From Geobacter sp. UBA6151 (GTDB lineage Bacteria; Desulfobacterota; Desulfuromonadia; Geobacterales; Pseudopelobacteraceae), in contig DIUT01000053.1 in NCBI GenBank assembly GCA_002423105.1, positions 1 to 15,456 of the forward strand: a stretch of 15,456 bases of DNA, written 5' to 3'. The position numbers and the translations under genes were made by a program. The notes beneath the pieces are model-generated. The model was given only the letters and a program-made list of their open reading frames with translations, had not been told where the DNA came from and made no database searches. Below are positions 1-8,371 of this stretch, in pieces; the first letter of the stretch is position 1; every line of letters begins with the position of its first letter.

Positions 1-816
1 GCCCAGTCACTTTCGCAAGGGGCGACCGAGCAGGCAGCATCAGCAGAAGAAGTTTCCAGTTCCATGGAAGAGATGTCTTCCAGCATCAAGCAGAATGCCG
101 ACAACGCTTCCCAGACCGAGAAGATTTCCAACAAGTCGGCAGTTGACGCACGGGAGGGCGGCAAGGCGGTGCAGGAAACTGTAGCTGCCATGAAAGAGAT
201 CGCCACCAAGATCAGCATCATTGAAGAGATCGCCCGACAGACGAATCTGCTGGCTTTGAACGCCGCCATTGAAGCAGCCAGAGCCGGTGAGCACGGCAAG
301 GGCTTTGCCGTGGTTGCAAGTGAAGTGAGAAAGCTGGCGGAGAGAAGCCAGACAGCAGCTGGTGAGATATCCGAGCTTTCCGGCAGAAGCGTACAGGTTG
401 CCGAGTCTGCCGGTCAGATGCTGACCGCCATATTGCCTGACATCCAGCGCACCGCCGAGTTGGTACAGGAGATTTCGGCCTCAAGCCGCGAGCAGGATGC
501 CGGAGCAGATCAGATCAACAAGGCGATTCAGCAGCTTGATCAGGTTATCCAGCAGAACGCTTCGGCTGCCGAGGAGATGGCTTCCACCACGGAAGAGCTG
601 ACCAGCCAGGCCGAGCAGTTGAAGGGCACCATCGCCTTCTTCCAGTTGGACACCCACGGCATGCAGCGTGCCCTGCCCCATCGTGCCGCACCACAGGCAG
701 CAAAGAAGCCGATGATGGTTGCCCACCATGCACCGTTAAAGTCAGGCAGCGGCGTGCATATCCACCTGGGCAGCACAGACAAAGACCATCTGGATGATGA
801 GTTTGAAAAATTCTAG
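1..816 (+). CDS. Methyl-accepting chemotaxis protein, C-terminal signalling domain (5'-partial)
   Basis: The reading frame is open from base 1 to the TAG at 814-816, giving 271 residues of a longer receptor whose sensor, membrane and HAMP parts lie outside the window. The frame shows the canonical cytoplasmic hairpin. The first methylation-type helix (about residues 2-30) is rich in EE/SS/QA pairs. The highly conserved tip is at about residues 76-117, with QTNLLALNAAIEAARAGE at 80-97 followed by HGKGFAVVASEVRKLAERS. The returning helix carries AAEEMASTTEELTSQAEQL near residues 185-208. The tip binds CheA and CheW; the flanking helices are substrates for CheR, CheB and CheD encoded just downstream. 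A tail of about 60 residues, rich in Ala, His and Lys, follows. It ends in DDEFEKF rather than an NWETF-type pentapeptide. The ligand cannot be inferred because the sensor domain is missing. Confidence 0.96.
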   Translation, partial: AQSLSQGATEQAASAEEVSSSMEEMSSSIKQNADNASQTEKISNKSAVDAREGGKAVQETVAAMKEIATKISIIEEIARQTNLLALNAAIEAARAGEHGKGFAVVASEVRKLAERSQTAAGEISELSGRSVQVAESAGQMLTAILPDIQRTAELVQEISASSREQDAGADQINKAIQQLDQVIQQNASAAEEMASTTEELTSQAEQLKGTIAFFQLDTHGMQRALPHRAAPQAAKKPMMVAHHAPLKSGSGVHIHLGSTDKDHLDDEFEKF

Positions 817-854
817 AGGCAACCACCCTCAGGTTTTGATTTTAAGGAGCTTCA

Positions 855-1232
855 TTGAAAACTGTACTCTTAATCGATGATTCTCTTACGCAACTGCTGA
901 ATGCAAAATTCACCTTGCAACAGGCAGGATATCGGGTTGAAATCATATCAGACCCGCTGACTACTGTTGAACGGATTCAGGAAGTTCAGCCCGATCTGGT
1001 GCTGACTGATCTGAATATGCCCAATCTGGACGGCATCGGTGTAATCAGGGCAATCCGGCAACTGGCATGCTGCGCCACGTTGCCGGTGCTGGTGATGAGC
1101 ACCGATTCTCAGAAACACAAGTTTCAGGAAGCGCGCGACGCCGGAGCAACCGGCTGGCTTATGAAACCGCTGAAACAGGACGCACTGCTGGGTATTATTG
1201 CCAAACTGCTCCCCCTGGATCAGCAATCATGA
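855..1232 (+). CDS. cheY: CheY-type single-domain response regulator
   Basis: This is a 125-residue stand-alone receiver. It has the acidic pair D8/D9, the phospho-acceptor D52 (in LTDLNMPNLDG), the switch hydroxyl S82, the aromatic switch residue W101 and the invariant lysine K104 (in LMKPL). All residues needed for phosphorylation are present and there is no output domain, so it probably signals by binding a partner or acts as a phosphate sink. The start is TTG at 855, supported by an AAGGAG ribosome-binding site at 844-849 with 5 nt spacing; no ATG gives a full receiver. It follows the MCP gene by 38 nt, and its TGA overlaps the cheR ATG. The phosphodonor could be an unseen CheA or the hybrid kinase at 3205-6972. 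The CheY name reflects size and context; flagellar-motor binding is not shown. Confidence 0.93.
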   Translation: MKTVLLIDDSLTQLLNAKFTLQQAGYRVEIISDPLTTVERIQEVQPDLVLTDLNMPNLDGIGVIRAIRQLACCATLPVLVMSTDSQKHKFQEARDAGATGWLMKPLKQDALLGIIAKLLPLDQQS

Positions 1233-2101
1233 GTGGAAACCACACTTCGATAGCGCCTCCCCTCTGCACCATGCGCGACCATGAGTTTGAGCAGTTCAGC
1301 GCGTTTATCTATGAACAAGTCGGCATCAAAATGCCCCCTGCCAAGAAAACCCTGCTGGAGGCCCGATTGCAGAAACGGCTGAAGGCATTGGGAATGCAAA
1401 GCTTCAAGGAGTATGCGAACCTGGTCTTTTCCGGCACCGGACGGGAGCAGGAAATCATCCACCTGATTGATGTCGTTACCACCAACAAAACTGATTTTTT
1501 CCGCGAACCCCACCATTTTGATTTTCTGGTAAAAGAAGCGATTCCAGCCCTGCAAAGACTGCGGGGAGTCGGAGAAAGCTCCCTGAATCCTTTCCGTATC
1601 TGGAGCGCCGGTTGTTCCACCGGCGAAGAACCGTACACCATGGCCATGGTCCTTGCCGAGTATGCAGCAGTAAATTCCGGCTTTCGTTTTTCCATAACCG
1701 CTTCAGACATCTGCACCCAGGTTTTACGCTCTGCCGCCAATGCTGTGTATGTGGAAGAGCGCACCGATACCATCCCCCTGCCCTTGAAAAAAAAATACCT
1801 GCTGCGTAGCAAGGACAAGGCAAAAGGGGTGGTGCGAATCATACCTGCGTTGCGTTCGCTGATCAGCTTTAAACGGGTCAACTTCATGGACGATCAGTTC
1901 GGCATTCAGGAACAGCAGGATGTGATCTTTTGCCGTAATGTAATCATTTACTTTGACAAGCAGACACAAGCCGCATTGATGAAGAAATTTTACCGGCAAC
2001 TACAGCCCGGCGGTTACCTGTTCATCGGCCATTCGGAAACCTTGAACGGACTGGATGTACCGTTTACCCAGGCTGGCAATACGGTGTACCGGAAAGAGTG
2101 A
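1229..2101 (+). CDS. cheR: CheR chemoreceptor glutamate methyltransferase
   Basis: This 290-residue protein transfers methyl groups from S-adenosylmethionine to glutamates of chemoreceptor helices. An N-terminal all-alpha CheR_N domain (about residues 15-75) is followed by TNKTDFFRE (85-93), the SAM-binding loop WSAGCSTGEEPYT (125-137), CRNVIIYFD (235-243) and GHSETL (267-272). All of these are CheR signatures. Length is normal for the family. ATG 1229 is chosen because it overlaps the cheY stop as ATGA and gives a normal CheR length; an open frame extends further upstream but lies inside cheY. ATG 1271 is a shorter alternative. There is no strong ribosome-binding site of its own, so translation is probably coupled to cheY. 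The neighbouring receptor has no NWETF pentapeptide, so methylation is probably not tethered through that motif. Confidence 0.96.
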   Translation: MSGNHTSIAPPLCTMRDHEFEQFSAFIYEQVGIKMPPAKKTLLEARLQKRLKALGMQSFKEYANLVFSGTGREQEIIHLIDVVTTNKTDFFREPHHFDFLVKEAIPALQRLRGVGESSLNPFRIWSAGCSTGEEPYTMAMVLAEYAAVNSGFRFSITASDICTQVLRSAANAVYVEERTDTIPLPLKKKYLLRSKDKAKGVVRIIPALRSLISFKRVNFMDDQFGIQEQQDVIFCRNVIIYFDKQTQAALMKKFYRQLQPGGYLFIGHSETLNGLDVPFTQAGNTVYRKE

Positions 2102-2105
2102 TTTC

Positions 2106-3173
2106 ATGCCTCAAAAAATAAAAGTCCTGATCGTTGACGATTCTGCGTTGGTGCGTCAGACCCTCACTGAAATCCTCAACTCCGATCCCGGCATTCAGGT
2201 GATCGCCATGGCTCAGGATCCGATTGTGGCGGCCCAGAAGATTGCCGAAGCGGTTCCGGACGTCATCACCCTTGACGTGGAAATGCCCCGGATGGATGGC
2301 CTGACCTTTCTGCAGAAGTTGATGAGTCAGCACCCGATTCCGGTGGTCATGTGCTCCAGCCTTACGGAAAGCGGCAGTGAAAGCGCCATGAAGGCTCTGG
2401 AATACGGCGCGGTGGATATCATCACCAAGCCGAAGATGGGAACCCGCCAGTTTATTGAGGAATCCAGAATCAGAATCTGCGACAGCGTGAAAGCGGCGGC
2501 GGCAGCCCGACTTACCCCGTTGCGGGCCATGCGTGAAGTAGCTCCGAAATACACCGCGGATGTCATCATGGAGCGCCCCAACAGCAAGGCAATGGTGCAG
2601 ACCACTGAAAAACTGGTGATCATCGGCGCTTCCACTGGCGGCACCGAAGCTCTCTCCCTGTTTCTACAGATGCTGCCGGAAGACACTCCCGGCACCGTGA
2701 TCGTACAGCATATGCCGGAGCATTTCACCGCGGCTTTTGCCAAGCGCCTGGACAGTATCTGCCGGGTCACGGTTAAAGAGGCGGTAGACAATGACTCTGT
2801 GGTTCGCGGTCACGTGCTGATTGCTCCCGGCAACAAACACACCTTGCTGAAACGTAGCGGAGCCAGATATTACGTGGAAGTAAAAGACGGTCCGCTGGTC
2901 TCGCGGCACCGCCCGTCGGTTGATGTGCTGTTCCGCTCCGCAGCACGCTACGCCGGAAAAAACGTGGTTGGCGTCATCCTTACCGGTATGGGTGATGACG
3001 GCGCTTCAGGAATGAAGGAGATGCACGATGCCGGAGCCTTTACCATCGCCCAGGATGAGGCCACCTGTGTGGTATTCGGCATGCCCAACGAAGCGATCAA
3101 ACGTGGCGGCGTGGACAAAATCATGCCCCTTGAAAAAATTGCTGCAGAGGTGGTAAAGCAATGCAGACTGTAA
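2106..3173 (+). CDS. cheB: CheB chemotaxis response regulator methylesterase / glutamine deamidase
   Basis: This is a 355-residue two-domain CheB. The N-terminal receiver (about 4-120) has D11/D12, phospho-acceptor D57 (TLDVEMPRMDG) and K108 (ITKPK). A linker of about 45 residues leads to the catalytic domain (about 168-352). There the triad is S176 (IIGASTGGT), H202 (VQHMP) and D298 (LTGMGDDGASG). It removes receptor methyl esters made by CheR when its receiver is phosphorylated, closing the adaptation loop. The start ATG is 4 nt after the cheR stop, with a purine-rich GGAAAGAG in the end of cheR serving as ribosome-binding site. The open frame begins 17 codons earlier, but that part lies within cheR and is not CheB-like. 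All catalytic residues are intact. Confidence 0.97.
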   Translation: MPQKIKVLIVDDSALVRQTLTEILNSDPGIQVIAMAQDPIVAAQKIAEAVPDVITLDVEMPRMDGLTFLQKLMSQHPIPVVMCSSLTESGSESAMKALEYGAVDIITKPKMGTRQFIEESRIRICDSVKAAAAARLTPLRAMREVAPKYTADVIMERPNSKAMVQTTEKLVIIGASTGGTEALSLFLQMLPEDTPGTVIVQHMPEHFTAAFAKRLDSICRVTVKEAVDNDSVVRGHVLIAPGNKHTLLKRSGARYYVEVKDGPLVSRHRPSVDVLFRSAARYAGKNVVGVILTGMGDDGASGMKEMHDAGAFTIAQDEATCVVFGMPNEAIKRGGVDKIMPLEKIAAEVVKQCRL

Positions 3174-3204
3174 ATGGAAAATTCAGAAGCTTGGGGTGTT
3201 AAGC

Positions 3205-6200
3205 ATGTCCGAAACAGTATCCAGACCATCGTTTCCCATTGTTGCCATCGGCGCATCTGCCGGAGGACTGTACGCTTTGGAACAGTTTTTTGACAACATG
3301 CCTGCTGACAGCGGCATGGCCTTTGTGGTGATCCAGCATCTCTCGCCGGACTTCAAGAGTCTGATGGATGACATCCTCTCCCGCCGTACCACCATGCAGA
3401 TCAAGCGGGTGGAAGACGGCATGGCGCTGGAACCGGACACCATCTATCTGATCCCTCCCAAATGCCAGATGACCGTCGTGGAAGGATTGTTGCATCTGCG
3501 TGACAAACTGCCCCAACCGTATTTTGAGCTGCCGATCGATATTTTCTTTCACTCCCTTGCCGAATACGCCGGAGAACGCGCGATTGCCGTCATCCTTTCC
3601 GGCACCGGTTCCGACGGCTCACGCGGTATCCACGCCATACACAGGAAAGGCGGAGTTGCAATTGCCCAGACGCCTGAAACCGCTCAATTTGACGGCATGC
3701 CCCGTAGTGCCCTGGCCACCGGTCTGGTTGATTTTGAACTGCCCCCGGACCGCATTCCGGAACTGCTGATGGAGTATAAATACAACCCGGAATCAGTGCT
3801 GGCCCGGCGTAATCAACCGGACCGGCAGGAAGGGGAAACAGAGAATCCGGACGGTTTCAACGAGATATTCACTATCCTGCGCCGCAGTTTCGGCCTTGAT
3901 TTCTCAAAATACAAAGTCAGTACGGTTGGACGGCGTATTCAACGCCGCATGGAACGGCGTCATATCCCTTCGGTGGATGATTATACCGTGCTGCTTGCCG
4001 GAGACGAAACCGAACAGGATCTGCTGTATCACGATCTGCTGATCGGCGTTACCGAGTTTTTCCGCGACCCGGAAATGTTCCGTACCATCGAGGAACAGAT
4101 CGTACCTACCCTGCTGCGCAACGTTATCCCCGATGAGGAGTTGCGCATCTGGAGCGCCGGCTGCGCCACCGGTGAAGAAGCCTACTCCCTGGCTATTGTG
4201 CTTAAGGAAAAGGCTGAGGAGTTGGGTTTCAGAAACCGGATTACCATCTTTGCCACCGATGTCCATCGTACCTCCCTTGAGTTTGCTTCAACCGGAGTGT
4301 ACGACCAGACACGACTTATCAATCTCTCGCCGGAACGGATCGAACGTCATTTCCGTCCAGAATCGGGCGGTCTGTACCGGGTTTCGCCAGACCTGCGCAA
4401 GATGGTGGTTTTTGCGCCCCACAACCTGACCAATGATCCCCCTTTTACCCGCATGGACCTGATCTGCTGCCACAATATGCTGATCTACCTGTTACCGGAG
4501 GAACAAGACCGTGCCATATCACTGTTCCACTACGGGCTGAAAGTTGACGGCATCCTCTTCCTGGGCAGTAGTGAGGGATTGGGTATGTACAGCCCCGAGT
4601 TTGAGACCATCGACGGCCACGCCAAGTTGTTCAAAAAGCAGCGGGAGATGCGGCTGTCCATGGATTTCAGCCCATCCCGCAACCTGCGAACCGTCGTCGG
4701 TGCGCCGCTGATAAAACCGAGCAGTCCCCGTACCTTGACGGTAAACCGGCAGATCATGCATGACTACGACCATATCCTGAACCATCAACTGCCACCGGGC
4801 GTGCTGGTGGATGAGGATCGCAAAATCCTGCATTATTTCGGTGAGGTCTCACAATTTCTGAAACCCAAGCAAGGACGGGTAGCTGAACATGATGCCTTGC
4901 AGATGGTGGAAGATTCGCTGCATATCGCAGTAAGCACCGCTTTGCAGCGGGCCAGCAAACAACGGGAACGGATATTGACCCGCAATATTCGCTTTACATC
5001 GAATGACGAAGAGTTTCTGCTGGATTTGACGATAGAGCCGATCCATGATGAAAAGAGCCGCAGTTGTCACTACCATATCTTTTTTGAGCGGGTCCGTCCC
5101 GCAGAGCCTCCACCCACCCTCGTCCCGGATTCCATGGAATTTGATGTAAGTGGCCAATACCGTCAGTATATCCAGGATCTTGAGTTTGAGCTGCAATCCA
5201 CCCAGGAAGCGTTGCAAGCCACCATCGAGGAGCTACAAACCAGCAATGAAGAGCTGCAGGCTACCAACGAGGAGTTGCTGGCTTCAAATGAGGAACTGCA
5301 AAGCAGCAACGAGGAACTGCACTCTATCAACGAGGAGTTGTACACGGTTAATGCCGAATTTGAGCGGAAAAACAGCGAGCTTAGGCTGTTGAACCTGGAT
5401 CACGACGGCCTTCTGCAAAGCCTGGAAACCGGCATCATCTTCCTTGACCGAGATCTGCGCATTCGCAAGTTCAATCCGGCAGTCCAGACCATTTTCCGCC
5501 TGATGCCCCACGACCTGGGACGTCCCATTGAACATATTTCTTACGTGCTGGCTGACCAGACCGAACTGATGGCGGACATCGACAGCGTACTTGGCGGCCA
5601 TCCACTGATTGACCGTGAGAAGCAGCTTGCCGACGGGCGCTGGCTGTTGTACCGGGCCATGCCGTTCAGCATTGACCGTAACCGCATTGACGGAGTTATC
5701 CTGACATTTACGGATGTCACACGGCTGAAAAACGCGGAGCGGATGGCAACTGCCACCAGCGAACAGCTGGAACGCCAGGTAACAGAACGAACCATTCAGT
5801 TCCAACAAGCCAAGGAAGAAGCAGAGCTGGCCAACCGCGCCAAAAGTCAATTTCTGGCCACCATGAGTCACGAAATCCGCACTCCCATGAACGGAGTTCT
5901 GGGCTTTCTGCAACTCCTGGAGCTGACCAACATAACCCCGGAGCAGCAGGAATATATCAGGTTGATGAGCTATTCGGCAGAAACCCTGCTGGAACTGCTG
6001 GGCAATATTCTGGATATCTCCAAGATTGAATCCGGCGAAGTTCCTCTGGAGTTTATCTGCTTCAGAATGGATGATTTGCTGGACAGCGTGGCAAAACTGG
6101 GCGAGCCACTGGCAAAGGACAAGGGGCTTGTCTTTACGCTGGATATTCCTCCTGATTTTTCCCACTCCGTGGAGGGCGATCCTCTAAAAATCAGGCAGGT

Positions 6201-6972
6201 ACTGACCAATCTGCTGACCAATGCCGTCAAATTCACCGAGAAAGGTTCGGTCACGCTTTCGGTCAGCACCCTGCACAAAACCAACACCCATCAATGGTTT
6301 TCCTTTACGGTCATTGACAGCGGCTGTGGTATTGCTCCGGACAAACTGGACGAAATATTCAAACCATTTGTCCAGGCTGATGGCTCAATTACCCGCCGTT
6401 ACGGCGGAACGGGGTTGGGACTTTCCATTTGCCGCAGCCTTACGGAACTGATGGGAGGCCGCATCGAGGTCACCAGTACCCCGGAAATGGGAAGCAGTTT
6501 TACCGTGCTGTTACCCCTTGCCTGCTGCGGACATCAAGTCAGTAAAAAACGGGAGAAGCCTGATCTTCCTGTTGCCTGGGAAGGCCGTTCACTGAATATA
6601 CTGGTGGCGGAAGACAACAACCTGAGTCGGCAACTGGTTTGTAAGCTGCTGGAATCCGTTGGGCATCGCACCACGGGAGTCGTTGATGGCCTGGAGGCTC
6701 TGGCTACCTGGAAGTCTGAACAGTTTGATCTGATCCTGATGGATATCGATATGCCGGAAATGGACGGCAACATGGTGACCAGACTAATCCGCGACACTGA
6801 ACAGCATACCGGTGCGCAGATACCGATTATCGCCCTGACTGTCCACGCCTTGCCCCACGAACGCGACCACGCCCTGGCTGCGGGCATGAACAACTATGTC
6901 ACCAAACCGGTGGCCCTGAAAGAACTGCTGGTGGCCATCAAACAGGCTGTGGAATCTGCCTTACATCACTAA
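3205..6972 (+). CDS. CheB-CheR-PAS-histidine kinase-receiver fusion protein
   Basis: This 1255-residue soluble multidomain protein has no visible membrane segment. A CheB esterase domain without receiver (about 10-190) has the triad S18 (IGASAGG), H45 (IQHLSPDF) and D137 (LSGTGSDG). A CheR domain (about 215-475) has TEFFRDPEMF from 283, SAM loop WSAGCATGEEAYS (316-328) and CHNMLIYL. A PAS-like region (about 510-640) precedes a long coiled coil (about 650-730) with six EELxxxN heptads. A second PAS (about 733-845) leads to HisKA with H889 (MSHEIRTPMN). HATPase_c (about 985-1105) has an N-box NLLTNAVKF and GGTGLGLS at 1067-1074. A C-terminal receiver (about 1130-1250) carries D1180. ATG 3205 is preferred over GTG 3196 because TTGGGGTG lies at 3191-3198, a usable ribosome-binding distance. 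CheB/CheR-kinase fusions are a known family; substrates and signal are unknown. Confidence 0.95.
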   Translation: MSETVSRPSFPIVAIGASAGGLYALEQFFDNMPADSGMAFVVIQHLSPDFKSLMDDILSRRTTMQIKRVEDGMALEPDTIYLIPPKCQMTVVEGLLHLRDKLPQPYFELPIDIFFHSLAEYAGERAIAVILSGTGSDGSRGIHAIHRKGGVAIAQTPETAQFDGMPRSALATGLVDFELPPDRIPELLMEYKYNPESVLARRNQPDRQEGETENPDGFNEIFTILRRSFGLDFSKYKVSTVGRRIQRRMERRHIPSVDDYTVLLAGDETEQDLLYHDLLIGVTEFFRDPEMFRTIEEQIVPTLLRNVIPDEELRIWSAGCATGEEAYSLAIVLKEKAEELGFRNRITIFATDVHRTSLEFASTGVYDQTRLINLSPERIERHFRPESGGLYRVSPDLRKMVVFAPHNLTNDPPFTRMDLICCHNMLIYLLPEEQDRAISLFHYGLKVDGILFLGSSEGLGMYSPEFETIDGHAKLFKKQREMRLSMDFSPSRNLRTVVGAPLIKPSSPRTLTVNRQIMHDYDHILNHQLPPGVLVDEDRKILHYFGEVSQFLKPKQGRVAEHDALQMVEDSLHIAVSTALQRASKQRERILTRNIRFTSNDEEFLLDLTIEPIHDEKSRSCHYHIFFERVRPAEPPPTLVPDSMEFDVSGQYRQYIQDLEFELQSTQEALQATIEELQTSNEELQATNEELLASNEELQSSNEELHSINEELYTVNAEFERKNSELRLLNLDHDGLLQSLETGIIFLDRDLRIRKFNPAVQTIFRLMPHDLGRPIEHISYVLADQTELMADIDSVLGGHPLIDREKQLADGRWLLYRAMPFSIDRNRIDGVILTFTDVTRLKNAERMATATSEQLERQVTERTIQFQQAKEEAELANRAKSQFLATMSHEIRTPMNGVLGFLQLLELTNITPEQQEYIRLMSYSAETLLELLGNILDISKIESGEVPLEFICFRMDDLLDSVAKLGEPLAKDKGLVFTLDIPPDFSHSVEGDPLKIRQVLTNLLTNAVKFTEKGSVTLSVSTLHKTNTHQWFSFTVIDSGCGIAPDKLDEIFKPFVQADGSITRRYGGTGLGLSICRSLTELMGGRIEVTSTPEMGSSFTVLLPLACCGHQVSKKREKPDLPVAWEGRSLNILVAEDNNLSRQLVCKLLESVGHRTTGVVDGLEALATWKSEQFDLILMDIDMPEMDGNMVTRLIRDTEQHTGAQIPIIALTVHALPHERDHALAAGMNNYVTKPVALKELLVAIKQAVESALHH
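5227..5352 (+). repeat. Six tandem heptads (EELxxxN) encoding a coiled coil
   Basis: Within the CheB/CheR-kinase fusion, residues 675-716 are six consecutive heptads of pattern E-E-L-x-x-x-N, so the DNA shows a 21-bp period. Synonymous codons vary freely (GAG/GAA, CTG/TTG/CTA, AAC/AAT). The repeat is therefore maintained at the protein level rather than being a recent DNA duplication. It probably forms a parallel coiled-coil dimer linking the methylesterase/methyltransferase half to the PAS-kinase half. Confidence 0.85.
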
Positions 6973-6992
6973 GCTGCGTACGGGAGATGACG

Positions 6993-7886
6993 ATGGAGAG
7001 TATTTCAGACGAACGCTTACTGGAAGAACTGAAGACGCGGCTGAATCAAAGCCGCCGTTCCTTAAGCGACATCTCGGTGATGAACCGTAAGCTTCTGGAG
7101 ATGAACCGGCGGCTGGAGCAGTCCGAATCTCTGAAAAGCAACTTTCTCTCCAATATCCGCAATGAGATCAACAACCCGCTGAACGCCATCATCGGACTGG
7201 CCGGACATCTGGCGTCGCTGGTCAACGATCCCCAGGCAGAAGAGGTCGCCACCATGATCTTTTCCGAGGCCTTCAACCTGGACTACCAGTTGCGTAATAT
7301 CTTCATTGCCGCCGAACTTGAGGCAGGTGAAACCCAGCCCAATATCGAGCTGGTTGACGTGGTTTCGGTAATTACCAACACCCTTGACAACTTCAGAGCC
7401 ATGGCAGATGGAAAGCGGGTCTCGCTGAATTTCACCTTGATGGGCGCCGACGATCAGGGACAAATCTATTTCCCCACTGATGCGGAAAAACTTCAAGTTG
7501 TACTTTCAAATCTTGTGGCTAACGCCTTGGAATTCAGCACAGAAAATGGACAGATTGACCTGTTGGTTGGGCATCTGGAGTCGGAGCTGCACATCCAGAT
7601 AAAAGATCAGGGAATCGGCATTGCCGAGGAAGATCTGGAACGGATATTTGACCGGTTTATTCAGCTTGATACCGGTTCAACCCGTGCTCATCACGGTCAT
7701 GGTCTGGGACTTTCCATTACCAAGGCGCTGCTGGACCTGCTTCAGGGAACCATTCAGGTGCAAAGCAGCCCGGGTGTCGGCTCAGTATTCAGCGTCACTC
7801 TTTTTCCAGCTGCTTTCGATGAAAACGGTGTCACCTTTGCCGAGGGCGGCAACCTTTTTCTCTTTGACGAAATGGATGAAAAATAG
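6993..7886 (+). CDS. Histidine-kinase-like protein with Asn in place of the phospho-acceptor His
   Basis: This 297-residue soluble protein has an N-terminal coiled coil (about 5-48), a HisKA-like dimerisation helix pair and a HATPase_c domain. The H-box reads FLSNIRNEINNPLNAI, aligning with the usual FLANMSHEIRTPLNAI. The phospho-acceptor His is replaced by N57 (codon AAT at 7161-7163), and RT is replaced by NN. The ATP-binding half looks intact: N-box NLVANALEF, G1 motif KDQGIGIAEEDL, F-box-like FDRFIQLD, and G2 motif HGHGLGLS. There is no receiver domain. It may bind ATP without autophosphorylating and act as a regulator or dimer partner. ATG 6993 is chosen because GGGAG at 6982-6986 is 6 nt upstream; ATG 6987 would abut it directly. 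It lies 20 nt after the hybrid kinase gene and 2 nt before cheD. Confidence 0.9.
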   Translation: MESISDERLLEELKTRLNQSRRSLSDISVMNRKLLEMNRRLEQSESLKSNFLSNIRNEINNPLNAIIGLAGHLASLVNDPQAEEVATMIFSEAFNLDYQLRNIFIAAELEAGETQPNIELVDVVSVITNTLDNFRAMADGKRVSLNFTLMGADDQGQIYFPTDAEKLQVVLSNLVANALEFSTENGQIDLLVGHLESELHIQIKDQGIGIAEEDLERIFDRFIQLDTGSTRAHHGHGLGLSITKALLDLLQGTIQVQSSPGVGSVFSVTLFPAAFDENGVTFAEGGNLFLFDEMDEK

Positions 7887-7888
7887 GC

Positions 7889-8371
7889 GTGAAAAACGGA
7901 TCATCTGCAGAGACGCGCAAACATTTTCTTTTTCCCGGCACTTTGCACACAGATGCCGGTGAATGCGTCATTACCACCGTGCTCGGTTCCTGTGTGGCGG
8001 TCTGTCTTTGGGATGCTGCCAAAGGTGGAGGCGGCATGAATCATTATATGCTGCCGCTCTGGAACGGTGAAGGTCTGGCAACCCCCAAATACGGCACCAT
8101 CGCCATGGAAAAGCTGCTGGAGCAGGTGCTGGCTATCGGCTGCAAAAAGGAGCGGCTGGTTGCAAAGGTGTTCGGCGGCGCTAATATTCTGGGGATGAGC
8201 CAGGCAGCCTGTCCCATTGGACGTAGAAATGTTGAACTGGCCTTGACGACCTTGGACGAATGGAAGATAAGGGTTGCTGCATCTGACTTGGAAGGCCCTG
8301 TTGGACGCAAGATAATCATGAACACCGTGACCGGTGTGGTGCTGATGGGCCGCGGAAAGTATAAAGAATAG
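7889..8371 (+). CDS. cheD: CheD chemoreceptor glutamine deamidase
   Basis: This 160-residue CheD converts specific receptor glutamines to glutamates, preparing sites for CheR methylation; in some species it also binds CheC or CheY. The family signatures are present. These are FLFPGTLHT near the N-terminus, TTVLGSCVAVCLWD with the likely nucleophile C35 and supporting T29, and GGGGMNHYMLP with catalytic H52. KVFGGANIL and IGRRNVE follow in the second half. The start is GTG at 7889, 2 nt after the preceding stop, with no clear ribosome-binding site, so translational coupling to the upstream kinase-like gene is likely. Length is normal for the family. No CheC gene is visible in the window. Confidence 0.96.
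   Translation: MKNGSSAETRKHFLFPGTLHTDAGECVITTVLGSCVAVCLWDAAKGGGGMNHYMLPLWNGEGLATPKYGTIAMEKLLEQVLAIGCKKERLVAKVFGGANILGMSQAACPIGRRNVELALTTLDEWKIRVAASDLEGPVGRKIIMNTVTGVVLMGRGKYKE

Noticed and set aside
1067..1228. Long N-terminal extension of the cheR frame
   Set aside because: This part overlaps the cheY coding sequence in another frame. ATG 1229 gives a normal 290-residue CheR and an ATGA overlap.
1309..1887. Antisense open frame of 192 codons opposite cheR
   Set aside because: It mirrors conserved CheR coding sequence and its translation has no recognisable domain or consistent ribosome-binding site.
5227..5352. 21-bp tandem DNA repeat as a satellite or recombination site
   Set aside because: Codons differ between units while the amino-acid heptad is kept, so it is protein-level coiled-coil periodicity.
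5284..6165. Antisense open frame of 293 codons inside the CheB/CheR-kinase fusion gene
   Set aside because: It lies wholly opposite strongly conserved PAS, coiled-coil and HisKA coding sequence, shows no family motif, and is explained by codon bias of the sense gene.
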